Positions 17,554 through 27,680 of a stretch of 64,000 nucleotides of DNA are shown one piece after another; positions within the stretch are counted from its first letter, which is position 1, and each line of letters starts with the position of its first letter. The stretch lies in assembly GCA_001550305.1 (NCBI GenBank), contig LRTP01000286.1, positions 1 through 64,000 on the forward strand. Reading direction: 5' to 3'. Origin of the DNA: Streptomyces diastatochromogenes (lineage in GTDB: Bacteria > Actinomycetota > Actinomycetes > Streptomycetales > Streptomycetaceae). Below the pieces are notes generated by a model, which was given only the letters and a program-made list of their open reading frames with translations, did no database searches and had not been told where the DNA came from. The translations under genes were made by a program, and so were the position numbers.

Positions 17554-19176
17554 ATGACTAGTCAGACCACCATCGACACGACGGGTTCGGGGGACAAGGC
17601 TCCGGTCGCTCCGTCGGACAAGGCGCCGTCCGACGGACTGCGCGGCCATCCGTGGTTCACCCTGTTCACCGTCGCCGTCGGCGTCATGATGGTCGCCCTG
17701 GACGGCACCATCGTGGCCATCGCCAACCCGGCCATCCAGAAGGACCTGGGCGCGAGCTTCGCCGACGTCCAGTGGATCACCAACGGCTATTTCCTCGCGC
17801 TCGCGGTCACCCTGATCACCGCGGGCAAGCTCGGTGACCGCTTCGGCCACCGCCAGACCTTCCTCATAGGCGTGGTCGGTTTCGCCGCGGCCTCCGGCGC
17901 GATCGGCTTCTCCAGCAGCATCGCCCTGGTCGTCACCTTCCGCGTCTTCCAGGGCCTGTTCGGCGCGCTGCTGATGCCGGCCGCGCTCGGCCTGCTGCGG
18001 GCCACCTTCCCGGCCGAGAAGCTGAACATGGCGATCGGCATCTGGGGCATGGTCATCGGCGCCTCCACCGCGGGCGGCCCGATCCTCGGCGGTCTGCTGG
18101 TCCAGCACGTCAGCTGGCAGTCGGTGTTCTTCATCAACGTGCCGGTGGGCGTCATCGCGCTGGTCCTCGGCCTGATGATCCTGCTCGACCACCGCGCCGA
18201 GAACGCCCCCCGCTCCTTCGACGTCCTGGGCATCGCGCTGCTCTCCGGCGCCATGTTCTGCCTGGTGTGGGCGCTCATCAAGGCCCCGACCTGGGGCTGG
18301 GGCGACGGCCTGACCTGGACGTTCCTGGGCGCCTCGGTGCTCGGCTTCGTGCTCTTCGCCCTGTGGGAGAAGCGGGTCGAGGAGCCGTTGATCCCGCTGG
18401 GGCTGTTCCGCTCCGTACCGCTGTCGGCCGGTGTGGTCCTCATGGTGCTGATGGCCATCGCCTTCCTGGGCGGCCTTTTCTTCGTCACGTTCTACTTGCA
18501 GAACGTGCACGGTATGAGCCCGGTCGACGCCGGTCTGCACCTCCTCCCGCTCACCGGAATGATGATCGTGGGCTCACCGCTGGCCGGCGCCCTGATCACC
18601 AAGACGGGCCCGCGCATCCCGCTCGCGGGCGGCATGGCCCTCACCGCGATCTCCATGTACGGCATGTCCACGCTGGACACGGGCACCAGCGGCGCCGTGA
18701 TGTCGCTCTGGTTCGCCGGTCTCGGTCTCGGCCTCGCGCCGGTCATGGTCGGTGCCACCGAGGTCATCGTGGGCAACGCGCCGATGGAGCTCTCCGGTGT
18801 GGCCGGCGGCCTCCAGCAGGCCGCGATGCAGATCGGCGGCAGCCTCGGTACGGCCGTGCTGGGCGCCGTGATGGCCTCCAAGGTCGACGGCGACCTCGCG
18901 GGCAACTGGGCCGACGCCAAGCTGCCGCCGCTCACCCCGGCCCAGCTCGACCAGGCCTCCGAAGCCGTCCAGGTCGGCGCCGCGCCGGTCGCCCCGGGCA
19001 CCCCGGCCGCACTCGCCGAGAAGATCACGACCGTCGCCCACGACACGTTCATCTCCGGTATGAGCCTGGCCTGCCTGGTCGCCGCAGGGGTCGCCGTCGT
19101 GGCGGTCTTCGTCGCGCTCCTCACCAAGCGGGGCGACAACGCCGAGGCGGCGGGGGCGGGCGCGGGCCATATCTGA
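17554..19176 (+). CDS. MFS drug exporter of the 14-helix DHA2 (EmrB/QacA) type
   Basis: 540 residues from the ATG at 17554. A cytoplasmic N-tail of about 40 residues precedes 14 predicted helices. Motif A is LGDRFGHRQTFL, and the DHA2 motif C stretch is GASTAGGPILGG near helix 5. The first helix carries MMVALDGTIVAIANPAI with the Asp typical of DHA2 drug/proton antiporters. Controlled by the divergent TetR gene. The likely role is export of a toxic compound or own antibiotic. The large loop before the last helix is Ala/Pro-rich. Confidence 0.93.
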   Translation: MTSQTTIDTTGSGDKAPVAPSDKAPSDGLRGHPWFTLFTVAVGVMMVALDGTIVAIANPAIQKDLGASFADVQWITNGYFLALAVTLITAGKLGDRFGHRQTFLIGVVGFAAASGAIGFSSSIALVVTFRVFQGLFGALLMPAALGLLRATFPAEKLNMAIGIWGMVIGASTAGGPILGGLLVQHVSWQSVFFINVPVGVIALVLGLMILLDHRAENAPRSFDVLGIALLSGAMFCLVWALIKAPTWGWGDGLTWTFLGASVLGFVLFALWEKRVEEPLIPLGLFRSVPLSAGVVLMVLMAIAFLGGLFFVTFYLQNVHGMSPVDAGLHLLPLTGMMIVGSPLAGALITKTGPRIPLAGGMALTAISMYGMSTLDTGTSGAVMSLWFAGLGLGLAPVMVGATEVIVGNAPMELSGVAGGLQQAAMQIGGSLGTAVLGAVMASKVDGDLAGNWADAKLPPLTPAQLDQASEAVQVGAAPVAPGTPAALAEKITTVAHDTFISGMSLACLVAAGVAVVAVFVALLTKRGDNAEAAGAGAGHI

Positions 19177-19392
19177 GTCTGCGCGTCTGACCAGCCCTGT
19201 TTTGCGCAGGTTTCACCTATCCGGGTGACACCGCCGAAGATCCCTCCCACCCGGCAGCCGTCGCACCTCACAGTGGGTCAAGTCCTCCGCACGACATGGG
19301 AGGACCACCGGAACTGCGGCGCGCTGCCGGAGGGGGGCAGCGCGCCCGCAGTCCGGAGGAGGGGCGGGGCCGCCCCTTCAGGGGCGCCCTTC

Positions 19393-19421
19393 AGGGGCGC
19401 GGGGAACTGCGCGCCCAGCCA
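19393..19421 (+). repeat. Dispersed intergenic repeat, copy 4
   Basis: A slightly diverged copy of the 5402 element, preceded by a partial duplicate of its first bases at 19377 and followed by a twice-repeated 18-base unit (ACGGACCCGCACCCGACA). Confidence 0.7.
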
Positions 19422-19475
19422 CAACGGACCCGCACCCGACAACGGACCCGCACCCGACAACGAACCCCCCGCGCG

Positions 19476-20243
19476 CTAGCGCGAACGCTCTTCCGCACCC
19501 TCTGGCACCGGGTGCCGAACCCCACCAGCCAGCGCAGCCACCTCCGCCCGGAGCGCCCGCACTTCCTCCGTGAGCGACTCGATCGCCGCCGTCTGGCGCC
19601 GCTCCTCCACGTCGTCCTTCTCGAACCGCGAGATGAACCACGCGGCGATGTTCGCGGTCACGACACCGAGCAACGCGATACCGGAGAGCATCAGCCCGAC
19701 CGCGATCATCCGCCCGAGACCGGTGGTCGGCGCGTGATCCCCGTACCCCACCGTCGTCATCGTGGTGAACGACCACCACACGGCGTCACCCAGCGTCTTG
19801 ATGTTCCCGTTCGGCGACTCCCGCTCCACCGACAGCACCGCGAGCGAGCCGAACATCAGCAGTCCGACGACCGCGCCCCCGACGTAGGTCGTCAGCCGGA
19901 TCTGCTCATCCATCCGGGCCCGCCGCCCGACCAGCGTGAGCGTCGCGACGAGCCGCAGCAGTCGCAGCGGCTGGAGGATCGGCAGGATCACCGCGCACAG
20001 GTCCATCCAGTGCGTACGGACGAAGTCCCTGCGGTCCCGGACGAGTATGAGGCGCACGAGGTAGTCGGCGGCGAACGTGCCCCAGACCGTCCACTCCACG
20101 GCCGTGCACGCGCCGGTCAGGCCGCGGCTCGCGTCGCTGTCCACGATCGGCACGGCGTAGGCGACGGCGAAGGCCACCGCGAGTCCCAGCAGGGGCCGCT
20201 GCGTGCGCTGCTCCCAACGGACCTGCACGGATTGCTCGTTCAT
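19476..20243 (-). CDS. Voltage-gated-type potassium channel
   Basis: 255 residues from the ATG at 20243. The selectivity filter TTVGYGDH lies in a pore loop between the last two helices. An S4-like arginine series (PLRLLRLVATLTLVGRRARM) and earlier helices around DYLVRLIL make it a six-helix Kv-like subunit, not a two-helix KcsA type. The C-terminus after the last helix is a charged coiled coil (ESLTEEVRALRAEVAAL), which may hold the tetramer together. It probably conducts potassium across the plasma membrane. It lies downstream of aceE with a hairpin between. Confidence 0.9.
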   Translation of the reverse strand: MNEQSVQVRWEQRTQRPLLGLAVAFAVAYAVPIVDSDASRGLTGACTAVEWTVWGTFAADYLVRLILVRDRRDFVRTHWMDLCAVILPILQPLRLLRLVATLTLVGRRARMDEQIRLTTYVGGAVVGLLMFGSLAVLSVERESPNGNIKTLGDAVWWSFTTMTTVGYGDHAPTTGLGRMIAVGLMLSGIALLGVVTANIAAWFISRFEKDDVEERRQTAAIESLTEEVRALRAEVAALAGGVRHPVPEGAEERSR

Positions 20244-20272
20244 GTCCGCATCGTAGGTGCACACAGCACACA

Positions 20273-20316
20273 CGAGAGGCGCGGGAAACCGGCTGGCCGG
20301 CTCCTCGCGCCTCTCG
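20273..20316 (-). terminator. Hairpin terminator after aceE
   Basis: Perfect 11-bp arms (20273-20283 and 20306-20316) lie 39 bases after the aceE stop on the minus strand and before the channel gene. Confidence 0.7.
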
Positions 20317-20354
20317 TTCCTGTCGTTTGTTTCCCCGGCGCTCGCGCGGAGCGC

Positions 20355-23102
20355 CTACGCGTCGCCGCCCGCGGCTCCCGGGTCGGCCGACGCCACGTCG
20401 AGCAGTTGATAGCGGTCGATCGCCTGCTTCAGCACCGACCGGTCGACCTTGCCCTCACGGGCCAGTTCGGTCAGCACCGCGACCACGATCGACTGCGCGT
20501 CGATGTGGAAGAAGCGTCGGGCCGCGCCGCGCGTGTCCGCGAAGCCGAAGCCGTCCGCGCCCAGCGACTGGTACGTGCCCGGCACCCACCGCGAGATCTG
20601 GTCCGGAACCGATCGCATCCAGTCGGAGACGGCCACGAAAGGACCCTCGGCGCCGCTCAGCTTCTGCGTCACGTACGGGACGCGCTGCTCCTCCTCGGGG
20701 TGCAGCAGATTGTGCCGCTCCACGTCGACGGCCTCGCGCCGCAGCTCGTTCCATGAGGTCGCCGACCAGACGTCGGCGCGCACGTTCCACTCCTCGGCGA
20801 GGATCCGCTGCGCCTCGACCGCCCACGGCACGGCGACACCGGACGCCAGGATCTGCGCCGGGACGGAACCCGAAGTTCCTTCCGCGTAGCGGTGGATGCC
20901 CTTGAGGATGCCGTCCACGTCGACGTCCGCGGGCTCGGCCGGGTGCTGGATCGGCTCGTTGTAGACGGTGAGGTAGTAGAAGACGTCCTCGCCGTGCGGG
21001 TGTTCGTCGGACGAGCCGTACATCCGGCGCAGACCGTCCTTGACGATGTGCGCGATCTCGAACCCGAACGCCGGGTCGTACGCGACACAGCCCGGGTTGG
21101 TCGAGGCGAGCAGCTGCGAGTGGCCGTCCGCGTGCTGCAGGCCCTCACCGGTCAGAGTCGTACGCCCGGCGGTCGCACCCAGGACGAAACCGCGCGCCAA
21201 CTGGTCGGCCATCTGCCAGAACTGGTCACCGGTGCGCTGGAAACCGAACATCGAGTAGAAGACGTAGACCGGGATCAGCGGCTCGCCGTGCGTGGCGTAC
21301 GCCGAACCCGCCGCGATCAGCGAGGCCGTGCAGCCCGCCTCCGAGATGCCGTCGTGCAGCATCTGACCGGTCGGCGACTCCTTGTAGGCCAGGAGCAGAT
21401 CGCGGTCCACGGACTCGTACTGCTGACCGAGCGGGTTGTAGATCTTCGCGCTCGGGAAGAACGAGTCCATGCCGAACGTGCGGTACTCGTCGGGCGCGAT
21501 CAGCACGAACCGCTTGCCGATCTCCTTGTCCCGCATGAGGTCCTTCAGCAGTCGTACGAACGCCATGGTCGTGGCGATCGACTGCTGACCGGAGCCCTTC
21601 TTCACGCTCGCGTACGCCTTGTCGTCCGGCAGGGCCAGCGGCTGCGACCGTACGACGCGGGTGGGGACGTATCCGCCGAGTCCCTTGCGGCGGTCGTGCA
21701 TGTACTGGATCTCTTCCGAGTTCCGGCCCGGGTGGTAGTACGGCGGCGCGCCGGACTCCAGCTCCTTGTCGGAGATCGGCAGGTGCAGACGGTCCCGGAA
21801 GCCCTTGAGGTCGGCGACCGTCAGCTTCTTCATCTGGTGCGTGGCGTTGCGGCCCTCGAAGTTCGGGCCGAGCGTCCAGCCCTTGACCGTCTGCGCCAGG
21901 ATCACCGTCGGCTGGCCCGCGTGCGCCTTGGCCGCCGAGAACGCCGCGAAGATCTTCTTGTGGTCGTGACCGCCGCGCCCCAGGTGCAGGATCTGGTCGT
22001 CGGTCATGTTCTCGACCATCGCGCGCAGCCGGTGGTCGTCACCGAAGAAGTGCCGGCGGATGTAGTCGCCCGTCTCGGTGGCGTACGTCTGGAACTGGCC
22101 GTCCGGGGTGGTGTTCAGCTTGTTGACCAGCACGCCGTCGCGGTCCTGCGCGAGCAGCGGGTCCCAGGTGCGGTCCCAGACCAGCTTGATGACGTTCCAG
22201 CCGGCGCCCCGGAACTGGGACTCCAGCTCCTGGATGATCTTCCCGTTGCCGCGTACCGGGCCGTCGAGGCGCTGGAGGTTGCAGTTGACGACGAAGGTCA
22301 GGTTGTCCAGGCCCTCTCGAGCGGCGATGGACAGCTGTCCGAGCGATTCCGGCTCGTCCATCTCGCCGTCCCCGAGGAACGCCCAGACGTGTGACTTGGA
22401 GGTGTCCGCGATGCCGCGCGCCTCCATGTAGCGGTTCATCCGCGCCTGGAAGATCGCGCCGAGCGGACCGAGGCCCATGGAGACGGTCGGGAACTCCCAG
22501 AAGCCCGGCATCAGGCGGGGGTGCGGGTACGAGGACAGACCGTACGGAGCCTTCGACTTCTCCTGCCGGAACGCGTCGAGCTGCTGCTCGGAGAGCCGGT
22601 CGAGGAGGAACGCGCGGGCGTAGATACCGGGGGAGGCGTGCCCCTGGAAGAAGATCTGGTCGCCGCCGTCGCCCTCGTCCTTGCCACGGAAGAAGTGGTT
22701 GAAGCCGACGTCGTAGAGCGAGGCGGAGGAGGCGAAGGTGGCGATGTGACCGCCGACGCCGATGCCGGGACGCTGGGCGCGCGAGACCATCACGGCGGCG
22801 TTCCAGCGGGTGGCGTTGAGGATCTTGCGCTCGATCTCCTCGTTGCCGGGGAAGAAGGGCTCGTCCTTGGTGGCGATCGTGTTGACGTAGTCCGTGCTGC
22901 GCATCTCGGGCACGGCCACGCGCTTCTCGCGGGCCCTCTCGATCAGCCGCAGCATCAGATAGCGGGCGCGCTCACGGCCGCGCTCGTCGACGGCGGCGTC
23001 GAGGGAGTCGAGCCACTCCTGGGTCTCTTCGGGGTCGAAGTCCGGGACCTGACTGGGAAGGCCGCCAATGATGATCGGATTGCGATCGGATCCGGAAACC
23101 AC
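20355..23102 (-). CDS. aceE: Pyruvate dehydrogenase E1, homodimeric type
   Basis: 915 residues, the length of the single-chain E1 of the AceE family. It decarboxylates pyruvate with thiamine diphosphate and passes the acetyl unit to the lipoyl E2, feeding acetyl-CoA into the citric acid cycle and fatty acid synthesis. The thiamine-binding motif GDGEMDEPE with NCNLQRLDG is in the first third. HGDGEMDE-type spacing and the later VLAGNPG-like and YEFGP-like blocks are in the right order, ending in [10 protein letters not shown]. No E2 or E3 genes adjoin it, as is usual in Streptomyces. Start at 23102 fits. Confidence 0.96.
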   Translation of the reverse strand: MVSGSDRNPIIIGGLPSQVPDFDPEETQEWLDSLDAAVDERGRERARYLMLRLIERAREKRVAVPEMRSTDYVNTIATKDEPFFPGNEEIERKILNATRWNAAVMVSRAQRPGIGVGGHIATFASSASLYDVGFNHFFRGKDEGDGGDQIFFQGHASPGIYARAFLLDRLSEQQLDAFRQEKSKAPYGLSSYPHPRLMPGFWEFPTVSMGLGPLGAIFQARMNRYMEARGIADTSKSHVWAFLGDGEMDEPESLGQLSIAAREGLDNLTFVVNCNLQRLDGPVRGNGKIIQELESQFRGAGWNVIKLVWDRTWDPLLAQDRDGVLVNKLNTTPDGQFQTYATETGDYIRRHFFGDDHRLRAMVENMTDDQILHLGRGGHDHKKIFAAFSAAKAHAGQPTVILAQTVKGWTLGPNFEGRNATHQMKKLTVADLKGFRDRLHLPISDKELESGAPPYYHPGRNSEEIQYMHDRRKGLGGYVPTRVVRSQPLALPDDKAYASVKKGSGQQSIATTMAFVRLLKDLMRDKEIGKRFVLIAPDEYRTFGMDSFFPSAKIYNPLGQQYESVDRDLLLAYKESPTGQMLHDGISEAGCTASLIAAGSAYATHGEPLIPVYVFYSMFGFQRTGDQFWQMADQLARGFVLGATAGRTTLTGEGLQHADGHSQLLASTNPGCVAYDPAFGFEIAHIVKDGLRRMYGSSDEHPHGEDVFYYLTVYNEPIQHPAEPADVDVDGILKGIHRYAEGTSGSVPAQILASGVAVPWAVEAQRILAEEWNVRADVWSATSWNELRREAVDVERHNLLHPEEEQRVPYVTQKLSGAEGPFVAVSDWMRSVPDQISRWVPGTYQSLGADGFGFADTRGAARRFFHIDAQSIVVAVLTELAREGKVDRSVLKQAIDRYQLLDVASADPGAAGGDA

Positions 23103-23571
23103 GCTGTTCCTTCACTGTCAGAGGGGCGTGTGAGGGCTGCCCGAGGGGTTGTCTGGGAAGCTGTCTGGGGCGGTTTTTCGGTCTGTCTGCACCGTTCCCC
23201 ATCGTGTACCTCGGGAACGGAATCGTCATCTCTACCGAGAGGTAACCAACACATTCCTGCAGTTCGTTGGGACGTGCCCGACCAAAACGCAACGATACGC
23301 TCACTCCGTGACGCGTTCCGCAAAGTCGTTCGGGTCTCGTACGCTCCAAGGGTTCCGAAATTCATAAATGGGGCAGAAGGGTGTGGTGTGCGTCACTTGT
23401 GGCCTTGAATCCACGCCTGGGGTTGCGCCGACACCGCCGGGATCGTCACCGTTTCGGCGGTCTCGACGGCCGGGTACTTGCGCGATCCGCCCCGCCCGTG
23501 TGGACTACGGCCAATGCTTCGCGTACGCGCGTGGCTGAGACATCTACCGAAACATGATCAGGAGGCAAGCC
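23103..23571. other. Divergent control region between aceE and DUF3052
   Basis: 469 bases without a convincing gene. It must hold the aceE and DUF3052 promoters. It is AT-richer around 23340-23380. I see no clear -35/-10 pair, palindrome or RNA element that I can name. Confidence 0.5.
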
Positions 23572-24000
23572 GTGAGCGCGACCGCGGACCACGCGGAGGA
23601 GCGGACCAACCCGGCCGGCAGGCTGGGGTTCGAGCCCGGACAGGTGGTCCAGGAGATCGGCTTCGACGACGACGTTGACCACGAGCTCCGTGAAGGTATC
23701 GAATCGTTGATCGGCCAGGACCTGGTCGATGAGGACTACGACGACGTCGCTGACGTCGTGATGCTGTGGTTCCGCGACGAGGACGGCGACCTTACGGACG
23801 CTCTGGTGGACGCCATCGGTCTCCTTGAGGACGGCGGCATGATCTGGCTGCTGACCCCGAAGACCGGCCGGGACGGCTACGTCGAGCCCAGCGACATCAG
23901 TGACGCCGCCCAGACTGCCGGCCTCTCCCAGACGAAGAGCATCTCGGTCGGGAAGGAGTGGTCGGGCACGCGTCTGGCCACGCCCAAGTCGAAGCGCTGA
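23572..24000 (+). CDS. DUF3052 family protein
   Basis: 142 residues from a GTG at 23572 with aggagg close upstream (a GTG-free longer frame adds six residues without better support). Very acidic, with a conserved GQVVQEIGFDDDVD start and DVVMLWFRDEDGDLTD in the middle, ending KEWSGTRLATPKSKR. The family is actinobacterial and appears in nearly every Streptomyces genome beside aceE. No catalytic motif or membrane segment. Function unknown. Between it and the peroxiredoxin is a strong hairpin. Confidence 0.85.
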   Translation: MSATADHAEERTNPAGRLGFEPGQVVQEIGFDDDVDHELREGIESLIGQDLVDEDYDDVADVVMLWFRDEDGDLTDALVDAIGLLEDGGMIWLLTPKTGRDGYVEPSDISDAAQTAGLSQTKSISVGKEWSGTRLATPKSKR

Positions 24001-24034
24001 GCTCTCGCTCCGTCTGCCGCACCAAACCACCCAA

Positions 24035-24069
24035 GAGGCCCCCGTCGGCGTCCCGCCGTCGGGGGCCTC
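24035..24069 (+). terminator. Terminator after DUF3052
   Basis: Arms 24035-24048 and 24056-24069 pair over 14 positions with one mismatch and a 7-base loop, starting 34 bases after the stop. The following ~280 bases to the peroxiredoxin start hold only GC-rich noncoding sequence. Confidence 0.75.
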
Positions 24070-24370
24070 CCCCATGCCCCGGCCGTCCCATGCGCCCGCC
24101 GGGGGCTCCGCGACCAGGCCTGAGGGGGCGCGCGAGCACCACCCACGCCGGACCACCGCACCGCCACACCCCACCCGGGCCCGGGCCCCGGGGCGGGCCG
24201 GCACCCACCCGGATGGCGGCAGCCCCCACGAGACGTTGCGCCCCGGGCGCGCCGCGTCGGAATGGCGGGTGGCGCGTGGGGCGCGTGGTCGGGGTGCGGC
24301 CGGTGGGGTGGGGGGTGCTGCGTAGGGTGGGGTTCACCCGAACAGGCCCTTGGAAGGGGAGCGTGTGACT

Positions 24371-24829
24371 ATGGCGATCGAGGTCGGCACCGAGGCACCG
24401 GACTTCGAGCTCAAGGACAACCACGGCGCCACCGTGAAGCTGTCCGACTTCCGTGGTGAGAAGAACGTGGTGCTGCTCTTCTACCCGTTCGCCTTCACCG
24501 GCGTGTGCACCGGCGAGCTGTGTGCCCTGCGCGACGAACTGCCGAAGTTCGTCAACGACGACGTCCAGCTGCTGGCCGTCTCCAACGACTCCATCCACAC
24601 CCTGCGCGTCTTCGGCGAGCAGGAGAGCCTGGAGTACCCGCTGCTCTCCGATTTCTGGCCGCACGGCAACACTTCGCGCGCGTACGGCGTCTTCGACGAG
24701 GACAAGGGTTGTGCCGTGCGCGGCACCTTCATCATCGACAAGGCGGGCGTCGTCCGCTGGACCGTCGTCAACGGTCTGCCGGACGCGCGTGACCTGAACG
24801 AGTACGTGAAGGCGCTCGACACTCTGTGA
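24371..24829 (+). CDS. Peroxiredoxin, AhpE/Bcp-like
   Basis: 152 residues (a GTG at 24365 could add two). Thioredoxin-fold peroxidase that reduces hydrogen peroxide and organic or peptide hydroperoxides. The peroxidatic cysteine is in the [13 protein letters not shown] stretch (the P-x-x-x-T/S-x-x-C pattern), with the conserved Arg near LRDELP. There is a Cys near the C-terminal third (GCAVRGTF) that might resolve the disulfide. Cytoplasmic. The downstream gene is a TerD protein, so oxidative and stress roles sit together. Confidence 0.92.
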   Translation: MAIEVGTEAPDFELKDNHGATVKLSDFRGEKNVVLLFYPFAFTGVCTGELCALRDELPKFVNDDVQLLAVSNDSIHTLRVFGEQESLEYPLLSDFWPHGNTSRAYGVFDEDKGCAVRGTFIIDKAGVVRWTVVNGLPDARDLNEYVKALDTL

Positions 24830-24958
24830 GCCCGACACCCTGTGATTGTTCGGTCGCAGGGCCTGCAGGGTGCGGGAACCCGTCACTAGGATCGACACGT
24901 TGATCCGATACCAACGCACGACGGGGCTCCCCGCCCCTGGACACCATTGGGAGGACTC

Positions 24959-25534
24959 GTGGGAGTCAGCCTCAGCAAGGGCGGCAACGTATCGCTGACC
25001 AAGGAGGCCCCGGGACTGACCGCGGTCATCGTCGGTCTGGGATGGGACGCCCGAACCACCACCGGCGTCGACTTCGACCTCGACGCCAGCGCCATCCTCA
25101 CGAATGCGGACGGCAAGGTGAGCACCGACCAGAACTTCGTGTTCTTCAACAACCTGAAGAGCCCGGACGGTTCGGTCGAACACACCGGGGACAACATCAC
25201 CGGTGAGGGCGAGGGCGACGACGAGCAGATCAAGGTCAACCTCGCCGCCGTGCCCGCCGACGTCCAGAAGATCGTGTTCCCGGTCTCCATCTACGACGCC
25301 GAGAACCGCCAGCAGTCCTTCGGCCAGGTCCGCAACGCGTTCATCCGCGTGGTGAACCAGGCCGGCGAGGCGGAGATCGCGCGCTACGACCTCTCCGAGG
25401 ACGCCTCGACGGAGACCGCCATGGTCTTCGGCGAGCTGTACCGCAACGGCCCGGAGTGGAAGTTCCGTGCCATCGGCCAGGGCTACGCCTCGGGCCTGCG
25501 CGGCATCGCGCAGGACTTCGGCGTCAACGTCTGA
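24959..25534 (+). CDS. terD: TerD family stress protein (first of two tandem copies)
   Basis: 191 residues from a GTG at 24959 with ggagga upstream. A complete TerD domain: [12 protein letters not shown] start, GLGWDAR, then DFDLDASA and a second acidic block GEGEGDDEQ that bind calcium in the family, and a [18 protein letters not shown] signature. TerD proteins are cytoplasmic and bind Ca2+; they are linked to tellurite, phage and membrane stress. It lies about 200 bases before a second, closely related copy, so a duplication. It starts the Ter locus. Confidence 0.93.
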   Translation: MGVSLSKGGNVSLTKEAPGLTAVIVGLGWDARTTTGVDFDLDASAILTNADGKVSTDQNFVFFNNLKSPDGSVEHTGDNITGEGEGDDEQIKVNLAAVPADVQKIVFPVSIYDAENRQQSFGQVRNAFIRVVNQAGEAEIARYDLSEDASTETAMVFGELYRNGPEWKFRAIGQGYASGLRGIAQDFGVNV

Positions 25535-25737
25535 CACGACCGTCGGACGGGCCCGCGTCGGACGCGAACGTGTGATCTGAACGTTTGACGCGACCGTCCG
25601 ACGTGAACGTCTGAGCCGTACGGCCTTCGGCTCCAGGCCCGGCGCCGCACGCTCATGTGCGGCGCCGGACCCGCTGTACCACCGCGCGCAGGCCGCGCGG
25701 AACAACTGAAAGTCTGACCTCGGGGAGGACCAGCATC

Positions 25738-26313
25738 ATGGGCGTCACGCTCGCCAAGGGAGGCAATGTCTCCCTCTCCAAGGCCGCACCCAACCTCACG
25801 CACGTGATGATCGGGCTCGGCTGGGACGCGCGCTCCACCACCGGAGCCGATTTCGACCTCGACGCCAGCGCTCTGCTGTGCAATTCCGGCCGGGTGCTCG
25901 GCGACGAGTGGTTCATCTTCTACAACCAGCTCAAGAGCCCGGACGGCTCCGTGGAGCACACCGGGGACAACCTCACGGGTGAGGGCGAGGGCGACGACGA
26001 GTCGATCCTGATCGACCTCTCCAAGGTGCCGGCCAACGTCGACAAGATCGTCTTCCCGGTCTCCATCCACGACGCCGACAACCGCGGTCAGACCTTCGGC
26101 CAGGTCAGCAACGCGTTCATCCGCGTGGTCAACCAGGCCGACGGCCAGGAGCTGGCGCGCTACGACCTCTCCGAGGACGCCTCGACGGAAACAGCGATGA
26201 TCTTCGGCGAGGTCTACCGCTACAACCAGGAGTGGAAGTTCCGAGCGGTCGGACAGGGGTACGCGTCCGGTCTGCGCGGCATCGCGCTCGACTTCGGAGT
26301 CAATGTTTCCTAG
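25738..26313 (+). CDS. terD: TerD family stress protein (second copy)
   Basis: 191 residues from the ATG at 25738, with ggggaggac upstream. About the same length as its upstream neighbour and nearly identical in motif order: [30 protein letters not shown] and [18 protein letters not shown]. The two genes are a tandem duplication; the copies differ in the middle loop and near KVPANVDK. Calcium-binding acidic loops are intact in both. It is followed 112 bases later by the DUF475 membrane protein. Confidence 0.93.
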   Translation: MGVTLAKGGNVSLSKAAPNLTHVMIGLGWDARSTTGADFDLDASALLCNSGRVLGDEWFIFYNQLKSPDGSVEHTGDNLTGEGEGDDESILIDLSKVPANVDKIVFPVSIHDADNRGQTFGQVSNAFIRVVNQADGQELARYDLSEDASTETAMIFGEVYRYNQEWKFRAVGQGYASGLRGIALDFGVNVS

Positions 26314-26424
26314 GGCCCGCCCGAGTCAGCCGAAGGGGCAGCCCTCTAGACTTCGTGGTCAACAGTAGGTAAAGCCGAGTACGGCGCGGGGGAGACCCGT
26401 ACATACACGATGATTGGGTAGCCA

Positions 26425-27573
26425 GTGCTTCTGAAAACCTTCGGCTGGTCGTTTGCGGTCACCGCGCTCGGCTTGGTCGCAGCGGTGATCTACGGGGGGT
26501 GGACCGCCTTTGGCATCGTGGCGATCCTGGCCATCCTGGAGATCTCGCTGTCCTTCGACAACGCGGTGGTCAACGCCGGGATCCTGAAGAAGATGAGTGC
26601 CTTCTGGCAGAAGATCTTCCTCACGGTGGGTGTGCTGATCGCCGTCTTCGGTATGCGACTGGTCTTCCCCGTCGTGATCGTGGCGGTCACGGCCAAGAAG
26701 GGTCCGATCGAGGCGGTCAACCTCGCGCTGACCGACAAGGACCAGTACCAACAGTTGGTCACGGACGCCCACCCGGCGATCGCCGCCTTCGGTGGCATGT
26801 TCCTTCTGATGATCTTCCTCGACTTCATCTTCGAGGACCGGGACATCCAGTGGCTGCGCTGGATCGAGCGCCCGCTCGCCAAGCTCGGCAAGGTCGACAT
26901 GCTGTCGGTCTGCATCGCCCTGGTCGTGCTGCTGGTCTCCTCCATGACCTTCGCGGTCCACGCCCACCAGCACGGCGGCGCGCACATCGACAAGGCGCAG
27001 ACGGTGCTGATCGCCGGCATCGCGGGCCTGATCACGTACATGGTCGTCGGCGGACTCTCCGGCTACTTCGAGGACAGGCTCGAGGAAGAGGAGGAGCGGG
27101 AGCACGAAGAAGAGGAGGAGGCCGCGCGGACCGGCAAGAAGAAGCCGGCCGTCGTCCTCGCGGGTCAGGCCGCGTTCTTCATGTTCCTCTACCTCGAGGT
27201 CCTGGACGCGTCCTTCTCCTTCGACGGTGTCATCGGCGCCTTCGCCATCACCAACGACATCGTGCTGATGGCGCTCGGCCTCGGTATCGGCGCCATGTAC
27301 GTCCGCTCGCTCACGGTCTACCTGGTCCGCCAGGGCACCCTCGACGACTACGTCTACCTGGAGCACGGCGCGCACTACGCCATCGGCGCCCTCGCCGTGA
27401 TCCTCCTGGTCACCATCCAGTACCAGATCCACGAGGTCATCACCGGTCTCGTCGGTGTCGTCCTGATCGCCTGGTCCTTCTGGTCCTCGGTGCGTCGCAA
27501 CAGCGCGCTCGCGGCGGCCGAGGGAAAAGCGACGGCCTCGGACGACAAGACTGAGGTCTCGTCCGGGGTGTGA
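26425..27573 (+). CDS. DUF475 (TerC-like) integral membrane protein
   Basis: 382 residues from a GTG at 26425. About nine hydrophobic segments; two LDASFSFD/LEISLSFDNAVV repeats mark the two halves of a TerC-type fold, where the paired acidic residues (FDN, SFDG) may bind metal. Between the halves is an acidic stretch (residues about 213-235: EDRLEEEEERE then HEEEEEAARTG) that sits on one face of the membrane. TerC-type proteins are proposed metal or membrane partners of TerD. A hairpin follows the gene. Confidence 0.88.
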   Translation: MLLKTFGWSFAVTALGLVAAVIYGGWTAFGIVAILAILEISLSFDNAVVNAGILKKMSAFWQKIFLTVGVLIAVFGMRLVFPVVIVAVTAKKGPIEAVNLALTDKDQYQQLVTDAHPAIAAFGGMFLLMIFLDFIFEDRDIQWLRWIERPLAKLGKVDMLSVCIALVVLLVSSMTFAVHAHQHGGAHIDKAQTVLIAGIAGLITYMVVGGLSGYFEDRLEEEEEREHEEEEEAARTGKKKPAVVLAGQAAFFMFLYLEVLDASFSFDGVIGAFAITNDIVLMALGLGIGAMYVRSLTVYLVRQGTLDDYVYLEHGAHYAIGALAVILLVTIQYQIHEVITGLVGVVLIAWSFWSSVRRNSALAAAEGKATASDDKTEVSSGV

Positions 27574-27606
27574 GTCCGGGAGCGTGATTCCGGGAACGCT
27601 CTGAGC

Positions 27607-27643
27607 GGGGCGGCCGTCGAGGACGAGTCCTCGTGGCCGCCCC
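27607..27643 (+). terminator. Hairpin after the DUF475 gene
   Basis: GGGGCGGCC (27607-27615) pairs with GGCCGCCCC (27635-27643), and inner bases extend the stem (GAGGAC/GTCCTC). It ends 37 bases before the next gene's ATG. Confidence 0.65.
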
Positions 27644-27680
27644 GTCGCATATCCAGGCAACGTGGGGGCGGGACAAGGCA

